DNA of 38,469 nucleotides from an uncultured Eubacteriales bacterium (GCA_900319075.1 ONMZ01000018.1:1-38469), one strand, 5' to 3'; counted from the stretch's first letter, positions 24,392-32,607 are shown. The notes: generated by a model from the letters alone, not told the origin. Translations and numbers: made by a program.

Positions 24392-24478
24392 ATGATCATC
24401 ACATTTTGTTATGTAATGCTCGGTGTAAGCACAACAGCATATATCGTGGGAGGCATCATCTCGACCATCTTCGGATAA
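24392..24478 (+). CDS. Hydrophobic mini-peptide 1 (28 residues)
   Basis: The frame encodes a 28-residue, almost wholly hydrophobic peptide with Gly-rich packing (LGVSTTAYIVGGIISTIFG) and one cysteine. The ribosome binding site AAAGGAGG is excellent and lies about 8 nt before the ATG, about 50 bp after repeat promoter d. It is predicted to be a single membrane helix. A membrane-active toxin, a leaderless bacteriocin-like peptide or a membrane regulator would all fit. It is too short for similarity-based naming. Confidence 0.6.
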   Translation: MIITFCYVMLGVSTTAYIVGGIISTIFG

Positions 24479-24525
24479 TAAACGACACTAACGATAACCA
24501 AACTTGAATGAAAGGAGGAAAAATT

Positions 24526-24594
24526 ATGTTTACATTTATAGGAGCTTGCATCGCTTGTGTCGGATTCGCAGCATGGCTCAACTCGATCATCTGA
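24526..24594 (+). CDS. Hydrophobic mini-peptide 2 (22 residues)
   Basis: The frame encodes a 22-residue hydrophobic peptide (FTFIGACIACVGFAAWL core) with two cysteines, preceded by AAAGGAGG 7 nt before the ATG. It follows mini-peptide 1 by 47 bp, has no promoter of its own, and ends just before a terminator, so the two are one transcript. This two-peptide arrangement recalls, but does not prove, two-component bacteriocins. Confidence 0.55.
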   Translation: MFTFIGACIACVGFAAWLNSII

Positions 24595-24625
24595 CATAAA
24601 AATAAAACCATAACAAAGACAACAA

Positions 24626-24660
24626 AACGTTCGTAGCAGTTACGGACGTTTTCTTTTTTG
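24626..24660 (+). terminator. Intrinsic terminator of the mini-peptide operon
   Basis: AACGTTCGTA (24626-24635) pairs with TACGGACGTT (24641-24650) with one G-T, followed by a T-rich tract. Confidence 0.8.
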
Positions 24661-24756
24661 CGCCGAGCGCTTTTTGTTGTGCAAAGCGCAGAACAGTTTT
24701 TTTATTTTTTTGAAATAGCAATGATCTTAGCAAAGAGGTAAAGGGGCGTCAACAAA

Positions 24757-24792
24757 AAACTCCCGCTCCTTATTAAAAGGAATGGGAGTGTA
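24757..24792 (-). terminator. Intrinsic terminator of the L,D-transpeptidase gene
   Basis: On the minus strand, ACTCCCATTCCTT pairs with AAGGAGCGGGAGT around a short AT loop, followed by TTTTTTG. Confidence 0.8.
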
Positions 24793-24803
24793 TTTTGTAT
24801 TGG

Positions 24804-25613
24804 TCAGCACAGCTTGTTGGCTGTTGTGCGTGCTTCATCAAGGTCTATGCCCAGAGCCTCTGCCTTGTCAATAGTGATCTTACAGCCGGGCTTGAGCTTC
24901 TGCATTATCAGCTTCATCGTTGCCTCATTTACCGCAACGCAGCCGCCTGTATACGGCTTTACAAGGCTCATACAATGGAAAAAGAAGCAGGAGCCCTCAG
25001 CCGGTATACACTCGGTGTTGTAGCCCATGTCCAGGCAGTATTGATATTCATAGGTATAGTCGATAAGATGTTCACATTCATCGGGGTCCAGTCCCGGAAC
25101 ATCATTGATGTTTACGAATTCGTTGAAGTGCATACCGTCACGGCTGTCTCCCGACCAATAGTGATCTTTATTCACCTTAGTGTATTCGACCTGGCAGCCT
25201 GGGTCGTCTGCTATGCCGAAAGCCTTGCCAACGGTAAACGTGCCGATCGGAGTTATTGCGTGATCGCAGTCTGCATCGCCCATGCCCTCCAGTCCAATGT
25301 AGCCGGGCATTTGCAGGATCATTTCCCATTTACCGTCTTTGTTTTTTTCGTGCATACTAACATAGGCTGTAGTATCTCCCACACCGGCAACGACAATGAT
25401 CTGGTCTGTGTCCTTAACAGCATCAAGCTTTGTGAGCCATTTCGGAGAATCAATTACCTTTTGCTCTTGAATGGAAAGCGCAGAATCAACAGAAACATCA
25501 GCCTTTGATGAACTGTCATTGCTTGCGCACGAGGTTAGCATAAATGCTGCTGAGATAACTGCCGTGGCTAAGGCTGAAATCCTTTTTGCCTTTTTTCTTG
25601 GAACGTTCTTCAT
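24804..25613 (-). CDS. L,D-transpeptidase (YkuD) family lipoprotein
   Basis: This 269-residue protein has a lipoprotein signal with lipobox LTSC at about residues 25-28 and a C-terminal YkuD-like region. The catalytic pattern is visible as FFFHCMSLVKPYTGGCVAVN, with the nucleophile Cys in GGCVAV. These enzymes form 3-3 peptidoglycan cross-links or attach proteins to the wall. The start at 25613 has AAGGAGGG upstream on the minus strand. It has its own promoter and terminator and faces the opposite way to the regulon around it, so it is probably not a member. Confidence 0.85.
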   Translation of the reverse strand: MKNVPRKKAKRISALATAVISAAFMLTSCASNDSSSKADVSVDSALSIQEQKVIDSPKWLTKLDAVKDTDQIIVVAGVGDTTAYVSMHEKNKDGKWEMILQMPGYIGLEGMGDADCDHAITPIGTFTVGKAFGIADDPGCQVEYTKVNKDHYWSGDSRDGMHFNEFVNINDVPGLDPDECEHLIDYTYEYQYCLDMGYNTECIPAEGSCFFFHCMSLVKPYTGGCVAVNEATMKLIMQKLKPGCKITIDKAEALGIDLDEARTTANKLC

Positions 25614-25649
25614 AGTGAGCCCTCCTTGCATATGCTTTTATACTTTATC

Positions 25650-25678
25650 ATTATAACACAATTACAAATAAGCGTCAA
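25650..25678 (-). promoter_or_regulatory. Promoter of the L,D-transpeptidase gene
   Basis: On the minus strand, TTGACG (25673-25678), a 17-bp spacer and TATAAT (25650-25655). Confidence 0.75.
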
Positions 25679-25776
25679 CATAAATATGCAGCATTTCCGT
25701 AAAGGAGAAGCACGAAAACTAAGTAAAAAACGATCAGCAGATATTTTTTCAAAGTTTTTTGAAATCCCCGGAAATC

Positions 25777-25810
25777 TGTAAGTAGTTTGTAAGAGGCACT
25801 GTGATATACT
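25777..25810 (+). promoter_or_regulatory. Repeat promoter e, for the secreted 538-residue protein
   Basis: TGTAAG at 25777-25782 and 25788-25793, 11 bp, then TATACT at 25805-25810. Confidence 0.85.
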
Positions 25811-25877
25811 TAAATCAAAGCAAAGGGGAACACCCGAAAACAACATATTAGATCAAAAATTGAAAGGAGAGAACACT

Positions 25878-27494
25878 ATGAATAATACTAATAAGATCAA
25901 AAGAACAATCGCTTCCCTGCTGGCAGCAGCAATGGTAATGACAACAGCGGCATCGTTCGCAGCATCGGCAGACGAACTGCCGTCAGCAAGCGCATCAAAC
26001 ACCGTGACCGTAGATCAGGTCATCGACCTCGGCGTTGACACACTGTTTACAGGCATAGAGGAGTATGTACCGGGCGGAAAGCTTTTTCTTCCTTTCCTCA
26101 AGCCTATTGCAAATGACCTTCTCGGCAAGGGTAAAGAGATTTCGCTGGACGATATCAACGCAAAGATCGATGATATGTTCAAAAAGCTAGACGATCTCAA
26201 CGACAGTCTGAGAGATTCAATCGAAAACATCACAGCGATACAGAGCTTTGACTCGTTCCATTTCAAGACATTCAATTCTCAGATACAGGAGATAATCAGC
26301 CAGATCGAAGTCATCAGAAAGCTGAAGATCTCCGAGGAAAACAAATACGCACAGATCGCTGCGCTGGTAAACAACAGCAGCTGCTGGGCTGAATCAAACA
26401 ATGTATTCGTTACATTCTCAAATCTGACACAGGGTCTGAAAAGAGCGAGCCTCAGCAAAAAGGGCGACATCTTCCGGCTGCTTTACGAGCACTACGCACA
26501 GTCCTCAATGTTCAGCGGCGAAGCTCTTGACAAGGCAAATGCAGCGGCAGAACTTATCATGACAGACTACATCGCCGGATATTACGCACTTTTGCAGTGC
26601 CTCAGCGCACAGTCAAAGGTCTGCAGCATGACCGCAGAGCAGAAAAGCAGGATCGACCCAAAATATCTTGCAAGAACAACAAATGAGCAGGCGCTTATCA
26701 ACAAGAAAGTCAACGAACTCAAAAAAGCAGTTTTCGGAGATTCAACGATAGCTGCTGAAAAGTACATCAAGAACTATACTCTCTACGAAGAAGACCCCGA
26801 GGATCCCGCTTCTCCTTACATTGAAGTACCTATATACGCTGTCAGATACAACGTAACATACGACGAGACTTCCGTTATTGGCAGATACCGCAGCTTCAAG
26901 AACACAAAGAGAAACCTCTTCATCAACAAGGGAACTGCAGATCAGGAAATGGACACTCGTCTTGGCACAATCGGCACAGACTCACTGCCCTATCACAGCA
27001 ACAATGAGGGCGGCGGAAGAGAATACCCGATCAAGAAGGCGGTCGAGGATTTCAAGGCGCAGATATCTCCCAGAGCTGCATTCAGCGACACTCAGATCAA
27101 GGCTATCGCAGCCTTCGTCAACGGTAAGGGAATAACGATCCGTCAGTACCTGAAAAACAACGGATTCAACACCGACGTCCTGCCCGGCAACACCTACGCA
27201 TTAACAAGCGGAGCTTACCACGATATGATCACAGCAGGCAGCTTCGGAAAGGCAGTCGGCGGAACAGCAACATGGCACGCAATGTTCAAGGGCATCAACA
27301 TTGACGAGATCAACCCGACAGAAAAGGAAGTCACATACTGGCACACAGGATGCCACTTATACGGTATAGCAGACAGCTGGAACTACGGTGAGCAGCACAA
27401 CATACTGATAACGACTGCAAAAACAACAAACAACACCATAAATTTCAACTGGCTGATCGAAAGAGCGCTCCACGGCGGCGGATTAATCCTGTGA
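25878..27494 (+). CDS. Large secreted protein of unknown function
   Basis: This 538-residue protein has a Sec signal peptide (about 1-31, ending FAASA) and an N-terminal region with a hydrophobic stretch (GGKLFLPFLKPIAND). A long coiled-coil-like segment (about 75-150) and a C-terminal domain rich in Gly, His and Trp follow. Helical N-terminal regions of this kind occur in pore-forming toxins, but I cannot place it in a named family. The ATG at 25878 has AAAGGAG upstream. After the TGA at 27492 the same frame stays open for about 60 codons, so the C-terminus may have been shortened. Confidence 0.75.
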   Translation: MNNTNKIKRTIASLLAAAMVMTTAASFAASADELPSASASNTVTVDQVIDLGVDTLFTGIEEYVPGGKLFLPFLKPIANDLLGKGKEISLDDINAKIDDMFKKLDDLNDSLRDSIENITAIQSFDSFHFKTFNSQIQEIISQIEVIRKLKISEENKYAQIAALVNNSSCWAESNNVFVTFSNLTQGLKRASLSKKGDIFRLLYEHYAQSSMFSGEALDKANAAAELIMTDYIAGYYALLQCLSAQSKVCSMTAEQKSRIDPKYLARTTNEQALINKKVNELKKAVFGDSTIAAEKYIKNYTLYEEDPEDPASPYIEVPIYAVRYNVTYDETSVIGRYRSFKNTKRNLFINKGTADQEMDTRLGTIGTDSLPYHSNNEGGGREYPIKKAVEDFKAQISPRAAFSDTQIKAIAAFVNGKGITIRQYLKNNGFNTDVLPGNTYALTSGAYHDMITAGSFGKAVGGTATWHAMFKGINIDEINPTEKEVTYWHTGCHLYGIADSWNYGEQHNILITTAKTTNNTINFNWLIERALHGGGLIL

Positions 27495-27645
27495 TCAAAA
27501 AGCGCACCGAGAAACAAGCAGTTCTTCGATCAATGGGCATCACAAAGCGGAAACATCGTAACATTCAACACAGACAAGGCTCAATGTAATCGGCTGAACC
27601 GAATAATAACAGCTTTCTCCAAATATTTTGTGTTTGTTTTAATAA

Positions 27646-27690
27646 AGACATCACCCGTACCGATAAAAAGGTGCGGGTGAAAGTCTTTTT
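27646..27690 (+). terminator. Intrinsic terminator after the 538-residue gene
   Basis: TCACCCGTACC pairs with GGTGCGGGTGA, within an outer AAGAC/GTCTT stem, followed by TTTTTT. It abuts repeat promoter f. Confidence 0.8.
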
Positions 27691-27724
27691 TGTAAGTAGT
27701 TTGTAAGTGGTGGTGTGTTATTAT
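27691..27724 (+). promoter_or_regulatory. Repeat promoter f, for the DUF3592 protein
   Basis: TGTAAG at 27691-27696 and 27702-27707, 11 bp, then TATTAT at 27719-27724. The first half-site touches the preceding terminator's T-run. Confidence 0.85.
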
Positions 27725-27769
27725 ATAGATACAGAATAACAAAGCACAAATAGAAAAGGAGAAAAAACT

Positions 27770-28798
27770 ATGACTATTGAGAACAGATTCGCAAGATTTA
27801 TGAGAAATACAGGTCCGGCAAGAATGCTGGTACCGCTCGGACTGATACTTATTGTAGTAAGCGTGATACTTTTCGGATTCAACACTGATAAGTACTCTCA
27901 GACCACAGGTAAGATAACCTCTGCAGTACAGTCCGCAGCAGGTGAGGAAGGCGAAAAGGGCTTTGATGTAAAGTTCACATACACCGTTGACGGTAAGGAG
28001 TATGAGGGCGAGTTCACAAACATCAGTGGAAACTACGCAGCAGGCGACTCTGTCAAGGTCTTCTATGACCCTGCTGACCCTGCAAAGACGGCAGACAGCA
28101 AGATGAACAAGCTGATACCTATTGCATTTGCAGGTGTGGGAGTTCTTGCACTTGCCGGCGGTATCGCGCTAACGGTAAGAGCTTTCAAAAAGAGCAGATT
28201 GCTTGACAGGACTGCTCCTGCGGCAGACGCACAGACTCAGGCACAGCTTGACGGTCTAAAGACAGCTGCAGGTGTGAACGAGTATTACTTCCGCTTTGAC
28301 GGTCACAGCTTAAAGCCCGGTTACATCGTTGAGGACGCTGACAGAAACACGCTGTATGAAGGCAAGATGCTCAAAAACTCTTTGGTAGGTGCAAGAATAT
28401 ACGAATTCACTGACCACAGAACAGGTCAGAGCGAGCAGCATGAAGTCGGTCACGTTACGACATCCACGTTCAACGATGAGATGTTCTCGGTAAAGTCATC
28501 GTTCAAGTTTGACGGCGAAAAGGTATGGGACCGCCTGCACGGTCAGGGTATCCGCCTTAGCACCAATATGCACAGCAGATTCCCATACTTCATTTACGAT
28601 GTTACAAAGGACGGCAAGGCACTTGCAAGGATCGAATCGTGCAGCGTATACGTTCATGAGGACGACGAAGCAAAGCACAAGATAAAGATACCCACAGGTA
28701 ATATGTACTACCGCTTCTGGACAGCATCAGATGACCTCAGCTCACTGTTCCTTTCGATATTTGCTATCTCCGAGTGTGAACAGACAGTTGTTGAATAA
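27770..28798 (+). CDS. DUF3592 domain membrane protein
   Basis: This 342-residue protein has a membrane helix near 18-37 and a DUF3592-type outer domain (about 40-120: DVKFTYTVDGKEYEGEF, then VKVFYDPADPAKT). A second helix (about 120-142) leads to a soluble C-terminal domain of about 200 residues, which reads like a beta-rich LURP/Tubby-type fold. That last comparison is only an impression. The ATG has AAAAGGAG upstream and lies about 45 bp after repeat promoter f. Its role in the regulon is unknown; immunity or sensing is possible. Confidence 0.8.
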   Translation: MTIENRFARFMRNTGPARMLVPLGLILIVVSVILFGFNTDKYSQTTGKITSAVQSAAGEEGEKGFDVKFTYTVDGKEYEGEFTNISGNYAAGDSVKVFYDPADPAKTADSKMNKLIPIAFAGVGVLALAGGIALTVRAFKKSRLLDRTAPAADAQTQAQLDGLKTAAGVNEYYFRFDGHSLKPGYIVEDADRNTLYEGKMLKNSLVGARIYEFTDHRTGQSEQHEVGHVTTSTFNDEMFSVKSSFKFDGEKVWDRLHGQGIRLSTNMHSRFPYFIYDVTKDGKALARIESCSVYVHEDDEAKHKIKIPTGNMYYRFWTASDDLSSLFLSIFAISECEQTVVE

Positions 28799-28920
28799 AA
28801 CCTGTATCGTGATACAGACAACAGGTTCCGATATAGTTCGGAGCTTTGTGGAACATTGTTGATAAATGTGATGTTTTATGGTACAACTATACGAACAATA
28901 ATTTAACAGCATATGTGCGC

Positions 28921-28959
28921 AGCTTACAGCACGGTGACTTGCAAACCGTGCTGTAAGCT
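28921..28959. repeat. Perfect 15-bp inverted repeat
   Basis: AGCTTACAGCACGGT (28921-28935) and ACCGTGCTGTAAGCT (28945-28959) pair perfectly around a 9-nt loop. There is no T-run, so it is not a standard terminator. Another hairpin, AACCTGT/ACAGGTT, lies at about 28799-28827. Confidence 0.6.
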
Positions 28960-28963
28960 ATGA

Positions 28964-29071
28964 TATGAAAAGCAGATAGCATGGTTTTTCGCAAGTGCGC
29001 TGAATGACCCGAACAACTCGCAAAACGGAGAGGGACAGTTCATTGCAAACTATATGAACAATAAGTCATAA
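28964..29071 (+). pseudogene. 3' fragment of an unidentified gene
   Basis: A frame opening after TGA (28961) reads KQIAWFFASALNDPNNSQNG and ends QFIANYMNNKS before TAA. It looks like the tail of a real protein but has no start signal. The rest of 28799-29247 holds hairpins and one weak plus-strand frame that I do not accept as a gene. Confidence 0.4.
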
Positions 29072-29247
29072 GCAAGCAGAGAAACAGTTTGAATTACCTT
29101 ATAGACGAGCTGCTGAATGGGAACGCATTTACCTTGAAGAAAGAACCTGAAGTATCTGTAGTAGGAATTATTGAAGTATATAGTGCGATAATGCAAGGTC
29201 TTGCAATAATACACCATGATATGCAACTTTGGTCTTTGTTTTTTATA

Positions 29248-29276
29248 TTGACAATCAGCGATATCTGTGATAAAGT
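29248..29276 (+). promoter_or_regulatory. Promoter of the nitroreductase gene
   Basis: TTGACA (29248-29253), a 17-bp spacer and TAAAGT (29271-29276). Confidence 0.6.
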
Positions 29277-29369
29277 ATACCCAAAACGCAAGAGTAGTTT
29301 CCCATGCCGCACAGTTTATTGCGGAGCTTGCGAAAGGGGGACTATGATCGCTTGAAAGGGGAAAATGTC

Positions 29370-29900
29370 ATGAATGTTATAGAGGCGATCCATTGCAGAC
29401 ATAGCTATCGTGGGAAATATAAAAATATTCCTGTGCCGAAGGACGATCTGATAAAGATCATGCAGGCGGGCCTTGATGCCCCGTCAGGCTGTAATAAGCA
29501 GACAACATCACTGATCGCAGTCGATGATCCGCATATTCTGGCAAAACTTCGCCGTGTGATCGACCCTCCAATCGGGGATACTGCACCGGCAGCTATCTGC
29601 GTCCTCACGCAGAGGATAAATGCGTACCGTGATAAATGCTTTGCCGTACAGGACTATTCAGCAGCGATCCAGAATATGCTGCTTGCTATCGTTGAGCTGG
29701 GGTATCAAAGCTGCTGGTATGAAGGACACATTACCGATGATGACAAGATATGCGATAAGATAGCGCAGGTGTTAAATGTGCCCGACAACTATGAACTGGT
29801 TTGTTATCTGCCCGTTGGGATAGCTGAATGTGAGGCGGCGCAGCCTAAAAAGAAACCCTTTGGTGAAAGAGCATGGTTTAATTCTTTCCCGCAGGAGTAA
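29370..29900 (+). CDS. Nitroreductase family protein
   Basis: This 176-residue FMN-dependent oxidoreductase of the nitroreductase fold has the N-terminal RHSYRGKY motif for FMN phosphate binding, APSGCNKQ for the flavin, and GYQSCWYEGHI in the middle. It is shorter than NfsA/NfsB enzymes and fits the small clostridial type. The substrate is unknown. The ATG at 29370 has GAAAGGGG 8 nt upstream; the longer frame from 29304 lacks a site. It is a single-gene transcript with its own promoter. Confidence 0.85.
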   Translation: MNVIEAIHCRHSYRGKYKNIPVPKDDLIKIMQAGLDAPSGCNKQTTSLIAVDDPHILAKLRRVIDPPIGDTAPAAICVLTQRINAYRDKCFAVQDYSAAIQNMLLAIVELGYQSCWYEGHITDDDKICDKIAQVLNVPDNYELVCYLPVGIAECEAAQPKKKPFGERAWFNSFPQE

Positions 29901-29958
29901 TATAATACCGACACAAGCTGTAACCCCACCCTTGCAGCTCAGTTTAAAGATGACAAAA

Positions 29959-29987
29959 ACCGCCCGGGAGTATTATGCTCCCGGACG
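29959..29987 (+). terminator. Hairpin terminator of the nitroreductase gene
   Basis: CCGCCCGGGAG pairs with CTCCCGGACGG around TATTATG, closely resembling the hairpin at 38204. The T-run is poor. Confidence 0.6.
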
Positions 29988-30037
29988 GATGCAGGGTATT
30001 GTCTGTTCTTACAATGAAAAATATCACATCAGGCGCA

Positions 30038-30055
30038 GGTTAGTGCAAACTAACT
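30038..30055. promoter_or_regulatory. GGTTAGT-type operator 1
   Basis: GTTAGT-N4-ACTAAC (30039-30054) is a perfect 6-bp-arm palindrome, 18 bp upstream of the -35 box of the next promoter. Confidence 0.55.
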
Positions 30056-30072
30056 AAATTACACCGCAGGCA

Positions 30073-30101
30073 TTGACAAGAAAATATAAAAGTGTTAAAA
30101 T
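30073..30101 (+). promoter_or_regulatory. Promoter of the small membrane protein and probably the ABC genes
   Basis: TTGACA (30073-30078), a 17-bp spacer and TAAAAT (30096-30101), flanked by operators 1 and 2. Confidence 0.75.
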
Positions 30102-30108
30102 TCCCTTT

Positions 30109-30126
30109 GGTTAGTCTTAGCTAATC
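30109..30126. promoter_or_regulatory. GGTTAGT-type operator 2
   Basis: GGTTAGT-N4-GCTAATC is a degenerate copy (5 of 7 arm positions pair) placed over the expected transcription start. Confidence 0.45.
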
Positions 30127-30165
30127 GCATGATCGTCGTGAGAAAACAAAGGAGGTAAATAACCT

Positions 30166-30660
30166 GTGATCTTAACGCTTATCCTTGCACTAATGGTCAT
30201 TGCGGGGATATTTCTTATGCTTTTTTCAGCAGTTGCCTTTGTGCAGAAAAGGAGTTTTTTCAGCTCTGCACCAAAGGACATACAGTCCGTTATAACCGAC
30301 AAGCCCGAGAGATTCAGCGGACAGCATTTGCTGGGCTGGTGTCTGCTGATACTGAGCATGGTGGTGATAACTGCGGCGCTTGTTATCGGAGTGTACGACG
30401 GCGTTAAAAACGGATTCGGCTTCTGGGGCTTTTTTGCAAGACTTTTGACGGTGCTGTACCTGTATAAAATATGGGATATGATATTTCTCGATTGGTACGT
30501 ACTCACAAAAACACATTTTTTCCAGCGCTACTATCCCGAGGCGGAGGGCTGTGAGAGCTTTAAAAAGGTCGGCTTCAACAGAAAAAGTCAGATAATAAAG
30601 CTTGCGGTATTCCCATTTGTTTCGGCAGCTGTTGCAGGACTGTGTGTACTGATCTTTTGA
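30166..30660 (+). CDS. Small integral membrane protein of unknown function
   Basis: This 164-residue protein has about four membrane helices (near 2-25, 53-77, 85-103 and 145-163). The start is GTG with AAAGGAGG 10 nt upstream. I recognise no family. It is the first gene after a promoter flanked by GGTTAGT operators and lies before an ABC exporter with the same operator, so it may belong to a metal-responsive uptake or export system. Confidence 0.7.
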   Translation: MILTLILALMVIAGIFLMLFSAVAFVQKRSFFSSAPKDIQSVITDKPERFSGQHLLGWCLLILSMVVITAALVIGVYDGVKNGFGFWGFFARLLTVLYLYKIWDMIFLDWYVLTKTHFFQRYYPEAEGCESFKKVGFNRKSQIIKLAVFPFVSAAVAGLCVLIF

Positions 30661-30818
30661 AAACAGCATATGCAGCACCATGCGGTTGTTTGTTCACAGA
30701 TGTGTGCACAAAAGTTGAAAACATATGGGGTTGCGAAATGACAAAATTGAGTGAGATCCACAGCCTGATGTGCTTTAATAACAACCGGAGCCGAAGAGCG
30801 GTTCCAAAATTTTGAGAA

Positions 30819-30840
30819 TAGGTTAGTGATAACTAACCTA
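30819..30840. promoter_or_regulatory. GGTTAGT-type operator 3, before the ABC genes
   Basis: TAGGTTAGT-N4-ACTAACCTA is a perfect 9-bp-arm palindrome that ends directly before the CGGAGGTG ribosome binding site of the ABC gene. It is the best copy of the three and resembles the DtxR/IdeR box with a wider centre. Confidence 0.65.
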
Positions 30841-30855
30841 CGGAGGTGTATTATT

Positions 30856-32607
30856 ATGGGAAAAGATAAAAACGGCTCCTTCGGTTGGCTGCTTAGCCAA
30901 TCGGGCGAGCGCAAGGGCAAGTTCACCACCAGCGTGATACTTGCCACATTAAGTATGTTTTGCGGGATAGTTCCGTATTACTTCATTGCGAAGATAGTAA
31001 AGCTGCTGCTTGAGGGCAGCACCGACAAAAGTGCGTATATCGCCTATTCGGCAGTGATCCTTGCACTGTGGCTGGGTCACTCGCTTTTTCACTCGCTCTC
31101 AACGGCTTGCTCGCACCTTGCCACCTTCCATACGCTTGCCGTCATAAGAAAAAAAGCTCTTGACAAGCTTTCAAGAATGCCCCTTGGCGATGTTATAAGC
31201 AAGCCATCGGGAACGCTCAAAAGCACACTTGTCGAGCGTATAGACAGCATCGAGACCACACTTGCACATATCCTGCCCGAGTTCACAACCGGCATCGGCG
31301 CACCGATCATCATCCTTATCTACACCTTTACTATCAGCTGGAAGCTCGGACTTGCCGCACTCATCACCCTGCCGATAGGAATAGTCTGCTATGCGCTTAT
31401 GATGATTGGATATAAAGATAGCTATGGCCGCACCGTCAAAGCTACCAAAGATCTCAACGCTGTGACTGCCGAGTATATCGGTGGGATCGAGGTCATCAAG
31501 GTGTTCGGTAAAGCCAAGTCCAGCTACGATAAGTTCGCCGCCGCAGCAAAGGAAAGCGCTGCAAGCTTTGTTGACTGGATGCGCTCGTGTAACGTCTATA
31601 TGACCTTTGCTATGTGCATCATGCCTGCAACTATGATCTCTGTGCTGCCTATCGGCGGTATAATGGCGATGCACGGTACCATCTCCACAGCTGACTTCAT
31701 CACCGTAATTATTCTCACCGTAGGACTTATCGAGCCGCTTCTTAGAGTAATGGCATACTCGGACGACATAGCACAGATGGATACTATTGTTTCCGAGGTG
31801 CGTACGATAATAGACGCTCCCGAAATGATACGTCCCGAAAAGCTCTCCGAGAAGTTAAGCGGCAGCGACATCGTACTTAACGATGTGTGCTTCGGATACG
31901 AGGATAAAGAGATACTCCATGGCGTTTCTCTCACCATAAAACATGGTGAATTTGCAGCACTTGTCGGACCCTCAGGCAGCGGAAAAACTACCATAGCAAG
32001 ACTTATCGCAAGCCTGTGGGATACACGCTCGGGCTTTATCTCCTACGGCGGAGTGAATATAAAGAATATCCCTCTTGACGAATATAACGACAAAATAGCG
32101 TTTGTTTCGCAGGATAACTACCTGTTTGATATGACCGTAAGAGAGAATATCCGCCTGGGCAGACAGTCTGCAACAGATGCCCAGGTCGAGCAGGCTGCAA
32201 AGCTGTGCGGCTGCCACGATTTCATAATGACTCTTGAAAACGGCTATGATACCATAGTTGGTACAGGCGGCGGACATCTTTCGGGCGGTGAGCGTCAACG
32301 TATCTCTATCGCAAGGGCAATGCTCAAAAATGCCGAAGTAATAATCCTTGACGAAGCCACAGCCTATACCGACCCCGAAAACGAGGCGGTTATCCAGCGC
32401 AGCGTTGCAGAGCTGGTAAAGGGCAAAACGCTTATCGTTATCGCCCACAGACTTTCAACCGTGATGAATGCCGACAGCATCTACGTCATAAATGACGGCA
32501 GGATAGAGGAGTCGGGCACACACCAAGCTCTGCTTGAAAAGGGCGGACTGTACAGCAGGATGTGGGCAGCACATATCTCGGCAAAGGACGGTGACAGTGA
32601 TGTTTAG
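30856..32607 (+). CDS. ABC exporter, fused permease and ATPase (first subunit)
   Basis: This protein has 583 residues from the ATG at 30856, where CGGAGGTG precedes it. An ABC transmembrane domain with six helices (about 20-310) is followed by an ATPase domain with Walker A GPSGSGKT, signature HLSGGERQR and Walker B VIILDEATAYTD. The lone change is the A-loop and D-loop reading ATAYTDPEN. It pairs with the next gene, which overlaps it by 8 bp, to form a heterodimer. Such pairs near metal-type operators often resemble YbtPQ/IrtAB iron-chelate importers with an exporter fold, but drug or peptide export cannot be excluded. Confidence 0.88.
   Translation: MGKDKNGSFGWLLSQSGERKGKFTTSVILATLSMFCGIVPYYFIAKIVKLLLEGSTDKSAYIAYSAVILALWLGHSLFHSLSTACSHLATFHTLAVIRKKALDKLSRMPLGDVISKPSGTLKSTLVERIDSIETTLAHILPEFTTGIGAPIIILIYTFTISWKLGLAALITLPIGIVCYALMMIGYKDSYGRTVKATKDLNAVTAEYIGGIEVIKVFGKAKSSYDKFAAAAKESAASFVDWMRSCNVYMTFAMCIMPATMISVLPIGGIMAMHGTISTADFITVIILTVGLIEPLLRVMAYSDDIAQMDTIVSEVRTIIDAPEMIRPEKLSEKLSGSDIVLNDVCFGYEDKEILHGVSLTIKHGEFAALVGPSGSGKTTIARLIASLWDTRSGFISYGGVNIKNIPLDEYNDKIAFVSQDNYLFDMTVRENIRLGRQSATDAQVEQAAKLCGCHDFIMTLENGYDTIVGTGGGHLSGGERQRISIARAMLKNAEVIILDEATAYTDPENEAVIQRSVAELVKGKTLIVIAHRLSTVMNADSIYVINDGRIEESGTHQALLEKGGLYSRMWAAHISAKDGDSDV

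Noticed and set aside
23251-27724. CRISPR array from the recurring TGTAAGTAGTTTGTAAG
   Set aside because: Spacing is irregular (about 110 to 1,900 bp), each copy sits at a fixed distance from a -10 box, and genes lie between copies.
29089-29355. 88-codon plus-strand frame before the nitroreductase
   Set aside because: TTG start without a ribosome binding site, and the nitroreductase promoter lies within it; the second half does not look like protein.
30738-30815. 25-codon frame MTKLSEIHSLMCF before the ABC genes
   Set aside because: Only a weak GGGG site and no supporting context; too short to accept alone.
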